A stretch of DNA of 64,000 nt from Granulicella pectinivorans (GTDB lineage Bacteria > Acidobacteriota > Terriglobia > Terriglobales > Acidobacteriaceae): positions 1,178,001 through 1,242,000 of the forward strand of contig NZ_FOZL01000001.1 of assembly GCF_900114625.1 (NCBI RefSeq), read 5' to 3'. The position numbers were made by a program, and so were the translations under genes. Under the pieces are notes generated by a model. That model was not told where the DNA came from and did no database searches. It was given only the letters and a program-made list of their open reading frames with translations. Below, one piece after another: positions 16,038-25,310 of this stretch (positions within the stretch are counted from its first letter, which is position 1; every line of letters begins with the position of its first letter).

Positions 16038-17609
16038 ATGAGCGTTCACCTGGTCAATCCCAGCGACAACTCCTTTGGTACCGCCGTCATCACGCCGCGC
16101 TGGCTCTTCGTCCTCGCCGCCGCCACCCCGCGTTCCGCCGGCGATCCCATCCTGGTCGACGAGTCGATCGAACAGATCGCCCCCGAAACCATCCAGCCAG
16201 GCGACATCGTCGGCATCAGCGTCCATACTGGCAACGCCCTCCGTGGCTACGCGGTAGGTCGCATGGCGCGCGCCCGGGGTGCCTGGGTCATCTACGGCGG
16301 TATCCACGCCACGCTGTTTCCGGAAGAGGCTCTCGAGCGCGGCGAAGGCCACGCGATCGTCAAGGGAGACGGAGACGTCGCCTGGGGAAGGGTCGTCAAC
16401 GACATCCTCCTTACCGGCAAACATGAGCAGATCTACGAAGGTGGCCGCATTGAGGGCAATCAGTTCCTCGCCGCCCGCTGGGACCTCATGCCGAAGGATA
16501 AGTACATGTGGGCCTCCGTCCAGACCATCCGCGGCTGTCCGAAACATTGCTCCTTCTGTTCCGTCTGGCGTACCGACGGCCAGAAGCCCCGCCAGCGCCA
16601 GTTCCAGTCCGTCATCGACGAAATCATTACGCTCCGGCGCCTCGGCTTCCGCTTCATCGCCCTCGCCGACGACAACTTCTATCCGGTCACCCTCACCGAT
16701 CTTCGCCTCGCCCGCGAGCAGGGCAACGACACCAAGGTCGCAGAGCTTACCGCGATTCGGGAAGAGCGCTTCTCCCTCATGGCCGAGCTCGCCAAGCTCC
16801 CTAAGGACATGGTCTTCTTCACCCAGATCACCATGGAGGCAGGCGAAGATGGCGAGTACCTGGACGCCATGCGCAAGGCCAACATCAAGGGTGCCCTCGT
16901 CGGTGTGGAAGCCGTAACTCCCGAGGGACTCAAGGCTGTCTTCAAGGACTTCAACTACTCGGGCGAAGCTCTGGCCCGTCAGCTCCAGACGTTCAAGAAG
17001 CACGGCGTGCATGTCCTCGGCTCGTTTATCTTCGGTTTGCCGACGGATAAGCCGGAGACCTTCGACGCCACCGTCGAAATGGCCCTGAAGGCCGGCGTCA
17101 CGTTCGCGCAGTTCGTCATGATGACGCCCTTCCCGGGCACGGTCGACTTCGGTCGCTGGGAAAAGGAGCAGGCCGCCCATCCGACCCTTGTCGGCGATGT
17201 TCCCATTACGCGTTACTGGATGATCCCAACGGAGGTGCGGCCCAAGATGTTCACGCCTCACCCCACGATGAGTTCCGGCGAGATCAGCGAGCGCACGCAG
17301 CGCGTCTGGGACAAGTTCTACGACTGGGGTCCGGTCTGGAAGCGATCGTCCTGCACGCCCAATCTGAAGTCCCGTGTGGCATTCGTCCTGCTCTCCAAGC
17401 TCTACCGGCAGATGTATGCGGGCACGGGCATCTCCACCGACTCCGCCCGCAAGCAGAAGTCGAAGAAGGCGGCACGCTGGACCGCGTCGCAGGTGCGCAA
17501 GTTCTTCTCGGCCACTCCCATGCCGGAGCTTGCATCACCGACCTGGGACATCTCGTACCAGCCGCCCATGGTGCTCGACACAAGCCCCTTCGTGCTTCTG
17601 CCCAAGTAA
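16038..17609 (+). CDS. B12-binding-domain radical SAM protein
   Basis: The protein has 523 residues from the ATG at 16038, with GAAGG 12 bases upstream; a TTG four codons earlier is less likely. Residues 1-130 form a cobalamin-binding-like Rossmann domain (GDIVGISVHTGNALRGY and YGGIHATLFPEEA). The iron-sulfur cluster motif CPKHCSFC supplies Cys167, Cys171 and Cys174. A radical SAM barrel follows (ALADDNFYP, GVEAVTPEGLK, GSFIFGLPTDKPETF). Such enzymes often methylate unreactive carbons in lipids or metabolites. The substrate is not evident, and the usual DxHxxG cobalamin motif is not seen, so B12 binding is uncertain. Confidence 0.88.
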   Translation: MSVHLVNPSDNSFGTAVITPRWLFVLAAATPRSAGDPILVDESIEQIAPETIQPGDIVGISVHTGNALRGYAVGRMARARGAWVIYGGIHATLFPEEALERGEGHAIVKGDGDVAWGRVVNDILLTGKHEQIYEGGRIEGNQFLAARWDLMPKDKYMWASVQTIRGCPKHCSFCSVWRTDGQKPRQRQFQSVIDEIITLRRLGFRFIALADDNFYPVTLTDLRLAREQGNDTKVAELTAIREERFSLMAELAKLPKDMVFFTQITMEAGEDGEYLDAMRKANIKGALVGVEAVTPEGLKAVFKDFNYSGEALARQLQTFKKHGVHVLGSFIFGLPTDKPETFDATVEMALKAGVTFAQFVMMTPFPGTVDFGRWEKEQAAHPTLVGDVPITRYWMIPTEVRPKMFTPHPTMSSGEISERTQRVWDKFYDWGPVWKRSSCTPNLKSRVAFVLLSKLYRQMYAGTGISTDSARKQKSKKAARWTASQVRKFFSATPMPELASPTWDISYQPPMVLDTSPFVLLPK

Positions 17610-17612
17610 TCT

Positions 17613-17637
17613 CCAAGGACGGGTGCCTCATCCTTGG
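17613..17637 (+). terminator. Hairpin after the radical SAM gene
   Basis: CCAAGGA at 17613-17619 pairs with TCCTTGG at 17631-17637, starting four bases after the stop. The loop contains CGGGTGCC, shared with two other hairpin repeats at 37785 and 39954. There is no clear T run. Confidence 0.45.
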
Positions 17638-17730
17638 TCGACGGCTGTATCGCCGGACGGGGTGGGGTTCTGCGGGCTGCTGTAAGGCTTTTTTCCACCT
17701 GCGGACCATTCCGCATCTATCGAGGGAGAC

Positions 17731-18525
17731 ATGACTCCGACAACCCTCCTCTGTCTCTCTCTCGCTCTCCTGACCACCACCTGTGTCGGTCAGGATCAGA
17801 TCAGCCTCAACCCCACCCGCCCCACCATCGCCAATGCCGCGACCATTCAGGACAAGGGCGTCCTTCAGGTCGAAACCGGCTACGACGCCTATCCCGACAA
17901 CCCTCCCGGCAACCAGCAGACCGTCGACACCAACCTCACCTTCGCGGCCCTCGAAAAGCTCCGTCTCGATCTCACCTGGTCCGCGTTCAATCACGAGCAC
18001 GACGACTCCGGTACCACCAACGGGATCGGCACTATCACGCTCGGCGGCAAGTACGTCCTGCATAAGGAGGACTACCACCGCCCTGCACCGGGCGTGGCCT
18101 TCCAGTACGAGCTCGAACTCCCCACCGCCTCGCAGACGGACCTCAACAACCTCGGCCAGCAGTTCACCGTCCTCATCAACCATCACTATGGCAAACAGGG
18201 CGACCTCGATATCATCGCCAACGGCTCTATCGTCCAAGCCAACTGTCAGCAGAAATGCAACTACGGCGGCCAGCAGTCCTTCGCTGTGAGCTACCATCTG
18301 CAAGCGCAGACACGCCTCTACGCCGAGGTCTTCGGCCAGAACGTCTCCCAGTCCAATACCCCGCCCGGAACCTACGTCTTTACCGGCTTCTACCGCCAGG
18401 TTTCAAGCTTCTTCGGCTTCGACGGAGGCCTCCGTTTCGGCGTCTCCAACCACTCGTCCACCTACGGCACCACAATCGGTCTCGTCTTCGGCAAACGCAT
18501 GTACCCCGAATCCGCAAAGAACTGA
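17731..18525 (+). CDS. Exported outer-membrane beta-barrel-like protein
   Basis: The protein has 264 residues with a signal peptide (TLLCLSLALLTTTCVGQ). GGGAGAC lies just before the ATG. The mature part shows alternating aromatic/polar beta strands and conserved-looking turns (LDLTWSAFNHEHDDSG, GGKYVLHKED, VAFQYELELPTAS) and ends in strands (TIGLVFGKRM). This resembles the outer-membrane family named after the MetA phenol-degradation pathway transporter (PF13557-like). A transport role is inferred only. Confidence 0.7.
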   Translation: MTPTTLLCLSLALLTTTCVGQDQISLNPTRPTIANAATIQDKGVLQVETGYDAYPDNPPGNQQTVDTNLTFAALEKLRLDLTWSAFNHEHDDSGTTNGIGTITLGGKYVLHKEDYHRPAPGVAFQYELELPTASQTDLNNLGQQFTVLINHHYGKQGDLDIIANGSIVQANCQQKCNYGGQQSFAVSYHLQAQTRLYAEVFGQNVSQSNTPPGTYVFTGFYRQVSSFFGFDGGLRFGVSNHSSTYGTTIGLVFGKRMYPESAKN

Positions 18526-18554
18526 TCCGAATGCCAGGAGACCCGAGATAGTCT

Positions 18555-19622
18555 CTACCTGGGCTCTTCCTCGTTCTTCTTCGGAGTTGTCTTCGGAGCA
18601 ACTCCGAGAGCCTTCCCCACATGGCTTGCCGAGCTTCCCAGCGCGTGGATGGTGGACCGATAGCCCTTCTTCACCGCGCCGCCCGCGCTCGAAAGCGCTC
18701 CACCCGTGGACTCGCTGGCCGTATCCAGAGCGGAGCCCGTCGAACTCCCCGCCACGGAGATCGCCGAAGCCGTATTGCGTCCGCCTCCCGCCAGCGCTTC
18801 CTCCGTGCTGCTGCTCCGCGCGATGATGCCCTGTACCGGATGCCGCCCTGCATGGAACCACGCGACGTCTGTGACCGGCAACGTCTCCAGCCGCGCAACC
18901 GGGCCGGCGGGGAAGTTCGACTGCGACATCTTCGCACGCAGGGGCCATGCCGCCGACGCAATAAACAATGACCCATTCATCGGAGCATCTGCCTCCCCAA
19001 GATTGATCACCGCCGCTACCGGCAACTCCGTCATCTTCTCGCACCGGTCAGCCCCACACCCGCCCCGGCACAGCGCCTCGTTCAAATAGGAGGCATGCTT
19101 TCCCGGCGACACCCACACCGTAGCCCCATGATCCTCCGCATCGATCGTCGAGGCCCGCGCAATCTGGCTCACATCGCACACAGTCTGCTCATGCGCTCCG
19201 GCGTACCAGTAAACCGCTCTCCAGTCGGCGTCGGCGGTGGCTCTCTCCACGAGGACCGCGACATGTTCCGTATCCAGCGGATGCCCGTGACCACCACAGT
19301 CTTTCCGCCACAGGTGGTAGTAGTGAATCTCAGCCCTCATGCCCACGGCGATCTTCAGCGGGAACACCTGCCCGTAGATCGTGCCGTTCTCCGCCTCGAC
19401 CTCAGGCGTCGTCACTCCAGCCTTGAACTCGGCCGGGACCGTAGAGCAATCGAGCTTGCCCACCATGAACCGTGGCTCAAACTTAAGCAGTAGTCTCTCC
19501 TCCACTGCATCGTTCAAACCGTCGTGATCGCTGTCGATCTGGGCCTTCGCCGGAACAGCCCCCACACCCGCAGCCAGCAAAAGAGCTCCAAGGAACCCAA
19601 AAAACGCACCACGCCTCGTCAT
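18555..19622 (-). CDS. Exported protein with a DxDxDG calcium-type motif and Ser/Ala/Gly-rich tail
   Basis: The protein has 355 residues. A signal peptide (FFGFLGALLLAAGVGAVPAKA) is followed by IDSDHDGLNDAVEERLL at about 29-45, a thrombospondin-type-3-like calcium site. The middle contains several cysteines (KDCGGHGHP, CRGGCGADRCEK), which could form disulfides. The last 85 residues are repetitive, with STGSALDTASESTGGAL and SSAGGAVKKG. It should be extracytoplasmic. No family name could be given. It converges with the barrel protein gene. Confidence 0.7.
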   Translation of the reverse strand: MTRRGAFFGFLGALLLAAGVGAVPAKAQIDSDHDGLNDAVEERLLLKFEPRFMVGKLDCSTVPAEFKAGVTTPEVEAENGTIYGQVFPLKIAVGMRAEIHYYHLWRKDCGGHGHPLDTEHVAVLVERATADADWRAVYWYAGAHEQTVCDVSQIARASTIDAEDHGATVWVSPGKHASYLNEALCRGGCGADRCEKMTELPVAAVINLGEADAPMNGSLFIASAAWPLRAKMSQSNFPAGPVARLETLPVTDVAWFHAGRHPVQGIIARSSSTEEALAGGGRNTASAISVAGSSTGSALDTASESTGGALSSAGGAVKKGYRSTIHALGSSASHVGKALGVAPKTTPKKNEEEPR

Positions 19623-19689
19623 AAGGCCCCTGCTCCAGAAAGTTTGAAACGGATCGGAGAATCTCGACGAACGCGCGGGGCGCAGGGAG

Positions 19690-19766
<77 letters not shown>

Positions 19767-19778
19767 TTGCCCACTATC

Positions 19779-20027
19779 TTACTTGACCGTCGTCGATCCC
19801 GGCGTCGTATTCCCATCCTCGGGCGACGACGGATTCAGGTGTCCCAGCGCGTTTTCCGGCGTTCCGGACACTACCCCCACCGGCCCGGGTCCAGCCGTAG
19901 CCGGGTTGTCGCCCTTTGGCCCTGAAGGCTGCGGTGCCCCGCCATGGCCTCCGCCCTTGTTCACGGGCTCTCCCGGCTTTGCCGCATTCCGTACCTCATC
20001 CGCTGCCTGATTCGATGCCTGTGCCAT
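19779..20027 (-). CDS. Small low-complexity hydrophilic protein
   Basis: The protein has 82 residues. A strong AAGGAGGT site sits six bases before the ATG at 20027, which supports real translation. The sequence is rich in Gly, Pro, Asn and Ala (NKGGGHGGAPQPSGPKGDNP) and predicted disordered, without cysteines or membrane helices. No family was recognised. It is divergent from the polysaccharide-export gene. Confidence 0.55.
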   Translation of the reverse strand: MAQASNQAADEVRNAAKPGEPVNKGGGHGGAPQPSGPKGDNPATAGPGPVGVVSGTPENALGHLNPSSPEDGNTTPGSTTVK

Positions 20028-20238
20028 CCTGGACCTCCTTCAGCCCACCGTCCGTAGGATGCAGTCCAGGGCCGATCCGCTTGTTTGCTCCCGTCATGTT
20101 CCGCTTTGCCTGTAAACTAAGCTGTCTTAGGGGCTCTTCTGTCTCCGCCCGGTCCAACGCCATCCCCTGGCATTGCATCGAAGGATCGAAGGCCTTCAAA
20201 ATAAGCAACATAAAGAACCAAGTGATGGGACGGAACGC

Positions 20239-22674
20239 GTGACAGAAGCAGCAGGTCGTTGTTTGCAGCACACCACAGCGGTTTCGAAGCGTGCAGCGGC
20301 GTTTGTGCTGTCTGCGGGCCTTGTCCTCGCCGGCTCGCTGGCCACCGCGCAAACCGGTGCCGCACCGGCCCCTGCCGCGCAGGCAACTCCCGCTCAGCAG
20401 GCCCCTACGGTCAACACCGGCACCCCTGCCGCGACCCAGACCCGCTCCGCCGGATCCAACACGCAGCAGCAGCAGAACAACTTCGACCCTGTCACCGGAC
20501 GCCGCCTCACCGACACCGACCGCACTCCCCAGGACAAGGACAACACCACCGTCGAGCGCACCGGTGCTACCCAGCCACTCAGTGAGTTTCAGCAGCTCGT
20601 GGCCACTTCCACCGGACGTACCCTCCCCATCTATGGCGCGAGCCTCTTCGGTGGCGTTCCCTCGACCTTCGCGCCTGTCGACGACCTTGCCGTCGCTGCC
20701 GACTACACCCTTGGCCCCGGTGACCAGATTCATGTTCAGGTCTTCGGTCAGGTCAACCTCGACGCAACCTACAACGTCGACCGTACCGGCTCCATCTTTA
20801 TCCCCAGCGTCGGCACCTTCCACGTAGCCGGCCTCAAATTCTCGCAGCTCGCCGACTACCTCCGCACCCAGCTTGGACACGTCTACCGCAACTTCGACCT
20901 GACCGTGAATATGGGGCAGCTCCGATCCATTCCCGTCTTCATCCTCGGACAGGCTGTCCGGCCTGGCAGCTACACCATCGGTTCGCTCTCCACGTTGCTC
21001 AACGCCCTCTTCGCCTCCGGTGGTCCCACACCCCAGGGCAGCCTCCGCGACATCCAGGTCAAGCGTGCCGGTAAGACCGTCATCGACTTCGATCTCTACG
21101 ACCTTCTCCTGCACGGCGACAAGAGCAACGACATCCGTCTCGAGCCCGGTGACGTCATCTTCATCCCGCAGGTCGGCCCCCAGGTCGCCATCTCCGGTTC
21201 GGTCTCCACCCCGGCCATCTACGAGCTTCACGGCGAAACCAGCCTCAAGCAGCTTGTCGACCTCGCGGGTGGTTTCACCAACGTCGCCTCCATCGCTTCG
21301 GCGCGCCTCGAGCGCATCTACGAGCACACCGAGCGCAGCATCATCGATCTCGATCTCACCGCTTCCGCCACCACCCAGCTCCGCAACGGCGATATCGTCA
21401 CCATCTCGCCCATCCTAGGCCGCTTTAAGGATGCCATCACCCTCCGCGGAAACGTCGCCAACCCTGGCCGCTACGTCTGGCACGAGGGGATGCGCCTGCT
21501 CGATCTCATTCCCAGCCGCGACGCTCTCGTCACCCGCAACTACTACGACAAACTGAACCAGCTCGGCAGCGTCACCACGCAGGCCGCCAACCCTGATAAG
21601 ACCGGCGAGCTTGGCGTCCGCTCCGGCATCGTAGCCGCCCCGACCACCGGCGGCAACAGCTCCTCCGGAGCCCCCGTGGCTGCGGCCCTCACCGACACCA
21701 ACACGCCCTTCGCTGCCGTCAACGACGTCGTCCTGCCCGCTCCCGACATCGACTGGAGCTACGCGGTTATCTCGCGTCAGTCCAAGGTCGACCTTACCAC
21801 CTCTCTGCTCGCCTTCTCCCCCGGCAAGCTCTTCCTCGAAGGCGACCAGACCCAGAACCTCGAGCTTCTCCCCGGTGACGTCGTCACGATCTTCTCCAAG
21901 GCCGACATCCGCGTCCCCGTCCGGCAGCAGACGCGCTTCATTCGTCTCGAAGGGGAGTTCAACGCCCCCGGCACCTACAGCGTGCTCCCCGGCGAGACGC
22001 TCCGCCAGCTCTTGCGGCGTGTCGGTGGTCTCACCCCAGACGCCTACCTCTTCGCCTCCCAGTTCACTCGCGAGTCCACCCGCCGCGTGGAGGTGCAGCG
22101 TCAGCAGGACTTTGCCGACTCGCTCGATGCCCAGATCGCAAGCGCGACCGCGAGCCTCGCCAATAGCGCCATCGGCACCAACGACCCAACCGCCTCCACC
22201 GCTGACGCCCGCCAGGCCGTAGCCCGTCTGCGCCGCATCCAGCCGATGGGCCGCATCGTTCTCTCGCTCCTGCCCGACAGCCGCACCGTCGACGACGTTC
22301 CCGACCTCGTCCTCGAAGACGGTGACCGCTTTATCGTCCCGCGCACCCCCTCCAGCGTCTCTGTGCAGGGCCAGGTCTACAACGCCAACGCCTTCCTCTT
22401 CGAGCGTGGCAAGCGTGTGAAGGGATACCTCCACCAGGCCGGTGGCCCCGACCGCCTCGCCGATAAGAAGCGCATGTTCGTCGTACGAGCCGATGGCTCG
22501 GTCTACTCCCAGCAATACGGCAACGTCGTGCATGCCAACATCTTTCCCGGCGACACCATCGTCGTTCCGCCCATCCTCACCCGTTCCAACCTCCTGCGGA
22601 ACATCATCGGACTTACCAGCGTCGCCTCCAGCGTAGGCTTCAACCTTGCCGCACTTGTCTACCTCACCCGATAG
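20239..22674 (+). CDS. Polysaccharide export outer-membrane protein with SLBB repeats (Wza/KpsD type)
   Basis: The protein has 811 residues from a GTG at 20239. The frame is open to 20173, but those codons look untranslated. A signal peptide (RAAAFVLSAGLVLAGSLATAQ) precedes a disordered Ala/Pro/Thr linker. The Poly_export domain starts at YTLGPGDQIHVQVFGQVNLD. Several SLBB beta-grasp units follow, each recognisable by segments such as PVFILGQAVRPGSYTIG, VAISGSVSTPAIYELHGE, ITLRGNVANPGRYVWHEG and SVQGQVYNANAFLFERG. It should form the periplasmic and outer-membrane exit for the polysaccharide. It leads the locus, 14 bases before wzz. Confidence 0.88.
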   Translation: MTEAAGRCLQHTTAVSKRAAAFVLSAGLVLAGSLATAQTGAAPAPAAQATPAQQAPTVNTGTPAATQTRSAGSNTQQQQNNFDPVTGRRLTDTDRTPQDKDNTTVERTGATQPLSEFQQLVATSTGRTLPIYGASLFGGVPSTFAPVDDLAVAADYTLGPGDQIHVQVFGQVNLDATYNVDRTGSIFIPSVGTFHVAGLKFSQLADYLRTQLGHVYRNFDLTVNMGQLRSIPVFILGQAVRPGSYTIGSLSTLLNALFASGGPTPQGSLRDIQVKRAGKTVIDFDLYDLLLHGDKSNDIRLEPGDVIFIPQVGPQVAISGSVSTPAIYELHGETSLKQLVDLAGGFTNVASIASARLERIYEHTERSIIDLDLTASATTQLRNGDIVTISPILGRFKDAITLRGNVANPGRYVWHEGMRLLDLIPSRDALVTRNYYDKLNQLGSVTTQAANPDKTGELGVRSGIVAAPTTGGNSSSGAPVAAALTDTNTPFAAVNDVVLPAPDIDWSYAVISRQSKVDLTTSLLAFSPGKLFLEGDQTQNLELLPGDVVTIFSKADIRVPVRQQTRFIRLEGEFNAPGTYSVLPGETLRQLLRRVGGLTPDAYLFASQFTRESTRRVEVQRQQDFADSLDAQIASATASLANSAIGTNDPTASTADARQAVARLRRIQPMGRIVLSLLPDSRTVDDVPDLVLEDGDRFIVPRTPSSVSVQGQVYNANAFLFERGKRVKGYLHQAGGPDRLADKKRMFVVRADGSVYSQQYGNVVHANIFPGDTIVVPPILTRSNLLRNIIGLTSVASSVGFNLAALVYLTR

Positions 22675-22688
22675 GGCGCCCCGACGAA

Positions 22689-23864
22689 ATGACGACTATA
22701 CCGCCCAATCCGGCCCTTCCCGAGCAGCCTCAGCCCGAAGGCCGTTCCATCGACCTCTTTGAGCTCCTCGTCCGCATCCTCGCCCAGTGGAAGTTCGGCG
22801 TCGCCGTCACGCTGGTCGTCTTCATCCTCGGTGCCATCTACACGCTCCATATTCCCCCGCAGTTCGAGGCCACGGCCACCATCTTGCCGAAGCAGTCCTT
22901 CGCCGAGTCGAACTCCCTCACCACCCTCTTCAGCGGCAAGCGTCCCGCCGATCTCTACACCGGACTCCTTCACAGTCGCTCCGTCACCGACAACGTGATT
23001 CGCGCACTGAAACTCACTCCTGCCGAAGGCAAGAGCTGGGAGGGGATACGCGGTGCGCTCCAGGGCTCTCTTACGGTTGTCGTCGGGGCCGATGGTCTCC
23101 TGCGTCTCACCGTCCGCAGCGTCGACGCGCAGATGGCCATGAAGGTCTGCAACGCCTATCTGGAAGGCCTGAACGCGCAGCAGCAGACCATGGCGCTCTC
23201 GCAGGAGGTCCTGAACCGCAAGTTCTACGAGCAGCAACTGCAGATGGAGAAGGACGCCCTCGTCAAGGCGGAGAAAGACCTCGAGCAGACGCAGCTTTCC
23301 ACCGGAATCATCCAGGCCGGAAGCCAGAGTGCCTCAGGCCTCGGACAGATAGCCGGACTCCAGAGCCAGATTGCGACGATGAATGTGCAGCTCGCCGGCC
23401 TGCTCCAGAGCGAGACGGAGGATAATCCTCAGGTCAAGACACTCCGCTCCCAGATTCAGCAGATGGAGGCCCAGCAGCGCGCCATGCAGACCGCCGCCCC
23501 CGCCGGGGCCGGAGCGCCGATCCCGGCAGGACGCATCCCCTCCGCCACGCTGGAGTACCAGCGCAAGCAGCGTGAAGTCACCTTCCACGAGACGCAGCTC
23601 AACTCGCTCGCTCAGCAAGCCCAGCAGGCCCGCCTCGTCGAGGCCTCTTCCGCCGATGCCTTTCAGGTCGTCGATTACGCCATCACGCCCGAGTCTCGCT
23701 CCTTTCCGCCGCGTCGCACCTATCTTTTTGCCGCTCTCGCACTTGCCGTCGCGACCGGCTTCTTCTCCATGTGCCTCCTTCTCATCTGGCGCAGGGTGCA
23801 GGCCGATCCCGACTACCAGCGCAATATGCTGGAGCTCCGCAGGATCTTCGGGCTGGCGAGGTAG
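22689..23864 (+). CDS. Wzz-type chain-length / polysaccharide co-polymerase
   Basis: The protein has 391 residues. TM1 is about residues 37-54 (FGVAVTLVVFILGAIYTL) and TM2 about 345-367 (TYLFAALALAVATGFFSMCLL), with a long periplasmic coiled-coil domain rich in Gln and Glu between. This is the standard Wzz layout. The C-terminus ends soon after TM2 with no tyrosine-kinase domain, unlike many Wzc proteins. It should set polymer length and link the inner membrane to the SLBB protein encoded just upstream. Confidence 0.87.
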   Translation: MTTIPPNPALPEQPQPEGRSIDLFELLVRILAQWKFGVAVTLVVFILGAIYTLHIPPQFEATATILPKQSFAESNSLTTLFSGKRPADLYTGLLHSRSVTDNVIRALKLTPAEGKSWEGIRGALQGSLTVVVGADGLLRLTVRSVDAQMAMKVCNAYLEGLNAQQQTMALSQEVLNRKFYEQQLQMEKDALVKAEKDLEQTQLSTGIIQAGSQSASGLGQIAGLQSQIATMNVQLAGLLQSETEDNPQVKTLRSQIQQMEAQQRAMQTAAPAGAGAPIPAGRIPSATLEYQRKQREVTFHETQLNSLAQQAQQARLVEASSADAFQVVDYAITPESRSFPPRRTYLFAALALAVATGFFSMCLLLIWRRVQADPDYQRNMLELRRIFGLAR

Positions 23865-23870
23865 ACCGGC

Positions 23871-25154
23871 ATGAGGTTCGCGGTCCGCATCCCTACGCTC
23901 GCGGACGTCATCCCCTGGCTCCTGCTCACCTTCCTGGTCCTGTTTCCCAAGGGAGGCGTCAAGTTTGCCGGCATCCCCCTTACCTGGGGATACCTCTTCC
24001 TTGGACTCATCTTCATCCCTCTCGCCCTCCTGCGCCTGGTGCGCCTGCCTATGCGTGGCTCACCGCTCACCATTGCGGTCTTTGCCTCTCTGCTGCCTTT
24101 TCAGTTCCTCTTTCTCTTCAGCATCTGGCTCAATGGAGACGACGGTCCTGCCGTTCCCGTGGCCCTCCTCACCAGCTTCATCTTTTTGCCTGCCATCTTC
24201 CTCGGTGTCTTCCCGGCCTACCTCCACCTCATCAACTACGAGCGATTTCGCCGGCAATTCTGCTTCTGCATCCTCGCCGCCGCCCTGTGGGGAATCTTCC
24301 TGTTCTTCTATCACCCGCTCATGGGGCATTACATCGAGATCCCCTACCTCACCGTCAACATCGCCGACTACGGCCTGCTCGAAACCACCAAACACATCGA
24401 CCGCGGTGGCTATCTCAAGCTCATCTCCACCTACAACAATGGCAACCTCTATGGTGTAGCGACCCTCATCCTGTTTCCGTTGTATCGCCTGCTCGAACCC
24501 AAAGCCTGGAAGCGCAACGTCGTTCGGATTGCGCTCGTTCTCACCCTCTCTCGGACCGTCTGGTTTGGTCTCATCATCGAGCAGTTCCTCTCGCTCATCG
24601 TTCAGCTCCCCACGATTCTTGGCAGTTTTCCCCGCATCCGTCCCGGACGCAGCCTTCCGCAGATCATCGCCATCGGTGCCACCGTCTGCCTCGTCCTTGT
24701 GGGACTTCTCTTCAACGGCAACGGCCTCGGATTCCTCTTCAACGGCGGGCTGGGCGGTCGCGAAGGAGAAATTCCAGCCTTCAGCCAGCAAACCCTCGTC
24801 CCCACCGTCCCCGTCGGCCCAATCGCCGAGCTCGTCTACGCCTCCGTCCTGGCCAGTTACGGCATCATCGGACTGTTGGCCTTCCTGCTCATCTTCTTCA
24901 TGCCCGTCATCCTGCTCATCTTCAATCCGTGGTTGGCCCAGACCCCATCTCGACGCGCCGCCGTCAAGGGACTCATCCTCTACTCCATCGTTGCCAGCAT
25001 CGATGGAGCGATCCTCCTCATCCCGGTCCTGGTCTTCTACTTCTTCTGCTACATGGTTCTTCTCCACGGCCTACCCGGGGAATCAACTGCGAACAGGCCG
25101 GCTGCTCCGCATCTCGATGCTGAGAATGGGTTCGCCCGGAGCGTCCTCACCTGA
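23871..25154 (+). CDS. Wzy-like polysaccharide polymerase / O-antigen ligase-like membrane protein
   Basis: The protein has 427 residues with about ten to twelve hydrophobic segments and a larger periplasmic loop near residues 270-310 (LLFNGNGLGFLFNGGLGGRE). Its place between wzz and the sugar-nucleotide genes, six bases after wzz, supports a polymerase role. Wzy proteins share little sequence, so the call rests on topology and context. Confidence 0.7.
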   Translation: MRFAVRIPTLADVIPWLLLTFLVLFPKGGVKFAGIPLTWGYLFLGLIFIPLALLRLVRLPMRGSPLTIAVFASLLPFQFLFLFSIWLNGDDGPAVPVALLTSFIFLPAIFLGVFPAYLHLINYERFRRQFCFCILAAALWGIFLFFYHPLMGHYIEIPYLTVNIADYGLLETTKHIDRGGYLKLISTYNNGNLYGVATLILFPLYRLLEPKAWKRNVVRIALVLTLSRTVWFGLIIEQFLSLIVQLPTILGSFPRIRPGRSLPQIIAIGATVCLVLVGLLFNGNGLGFLFNGGLGGREGEIPAFSQQTLVPTVPVGPIAELVYASVLASYGIIGLLAFLLIFFMPVILLIFNPWLAQTPSRRAAVKGLILYSIVASIDGAILLIPVLVFYFFCYMVLLHGLPGESTANRPAAPHLDAENGFARSVLT

Positions 25155-25310
25155 AGATGCCATGCGGAGGGTTTCAACACCTTCCGCCAAGGACACAACA
25201 GCATCCAGCACCGCCGTACCCAAACTGGGCCTCCTCCCTCGTCCGCGCTCGCTCCTTCCCCCGCAGTTGCAATAGACTGAACGTACAGGCAGTCACGAAA
25301 ACGGAGTCAT

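Noticed and set aside
15879..17261. 460-codon minus-strand frame under the radical SAM gene
   Set aside because: The plus frame carries clear radical SAM motifs; the minus product has no recognisable domain.
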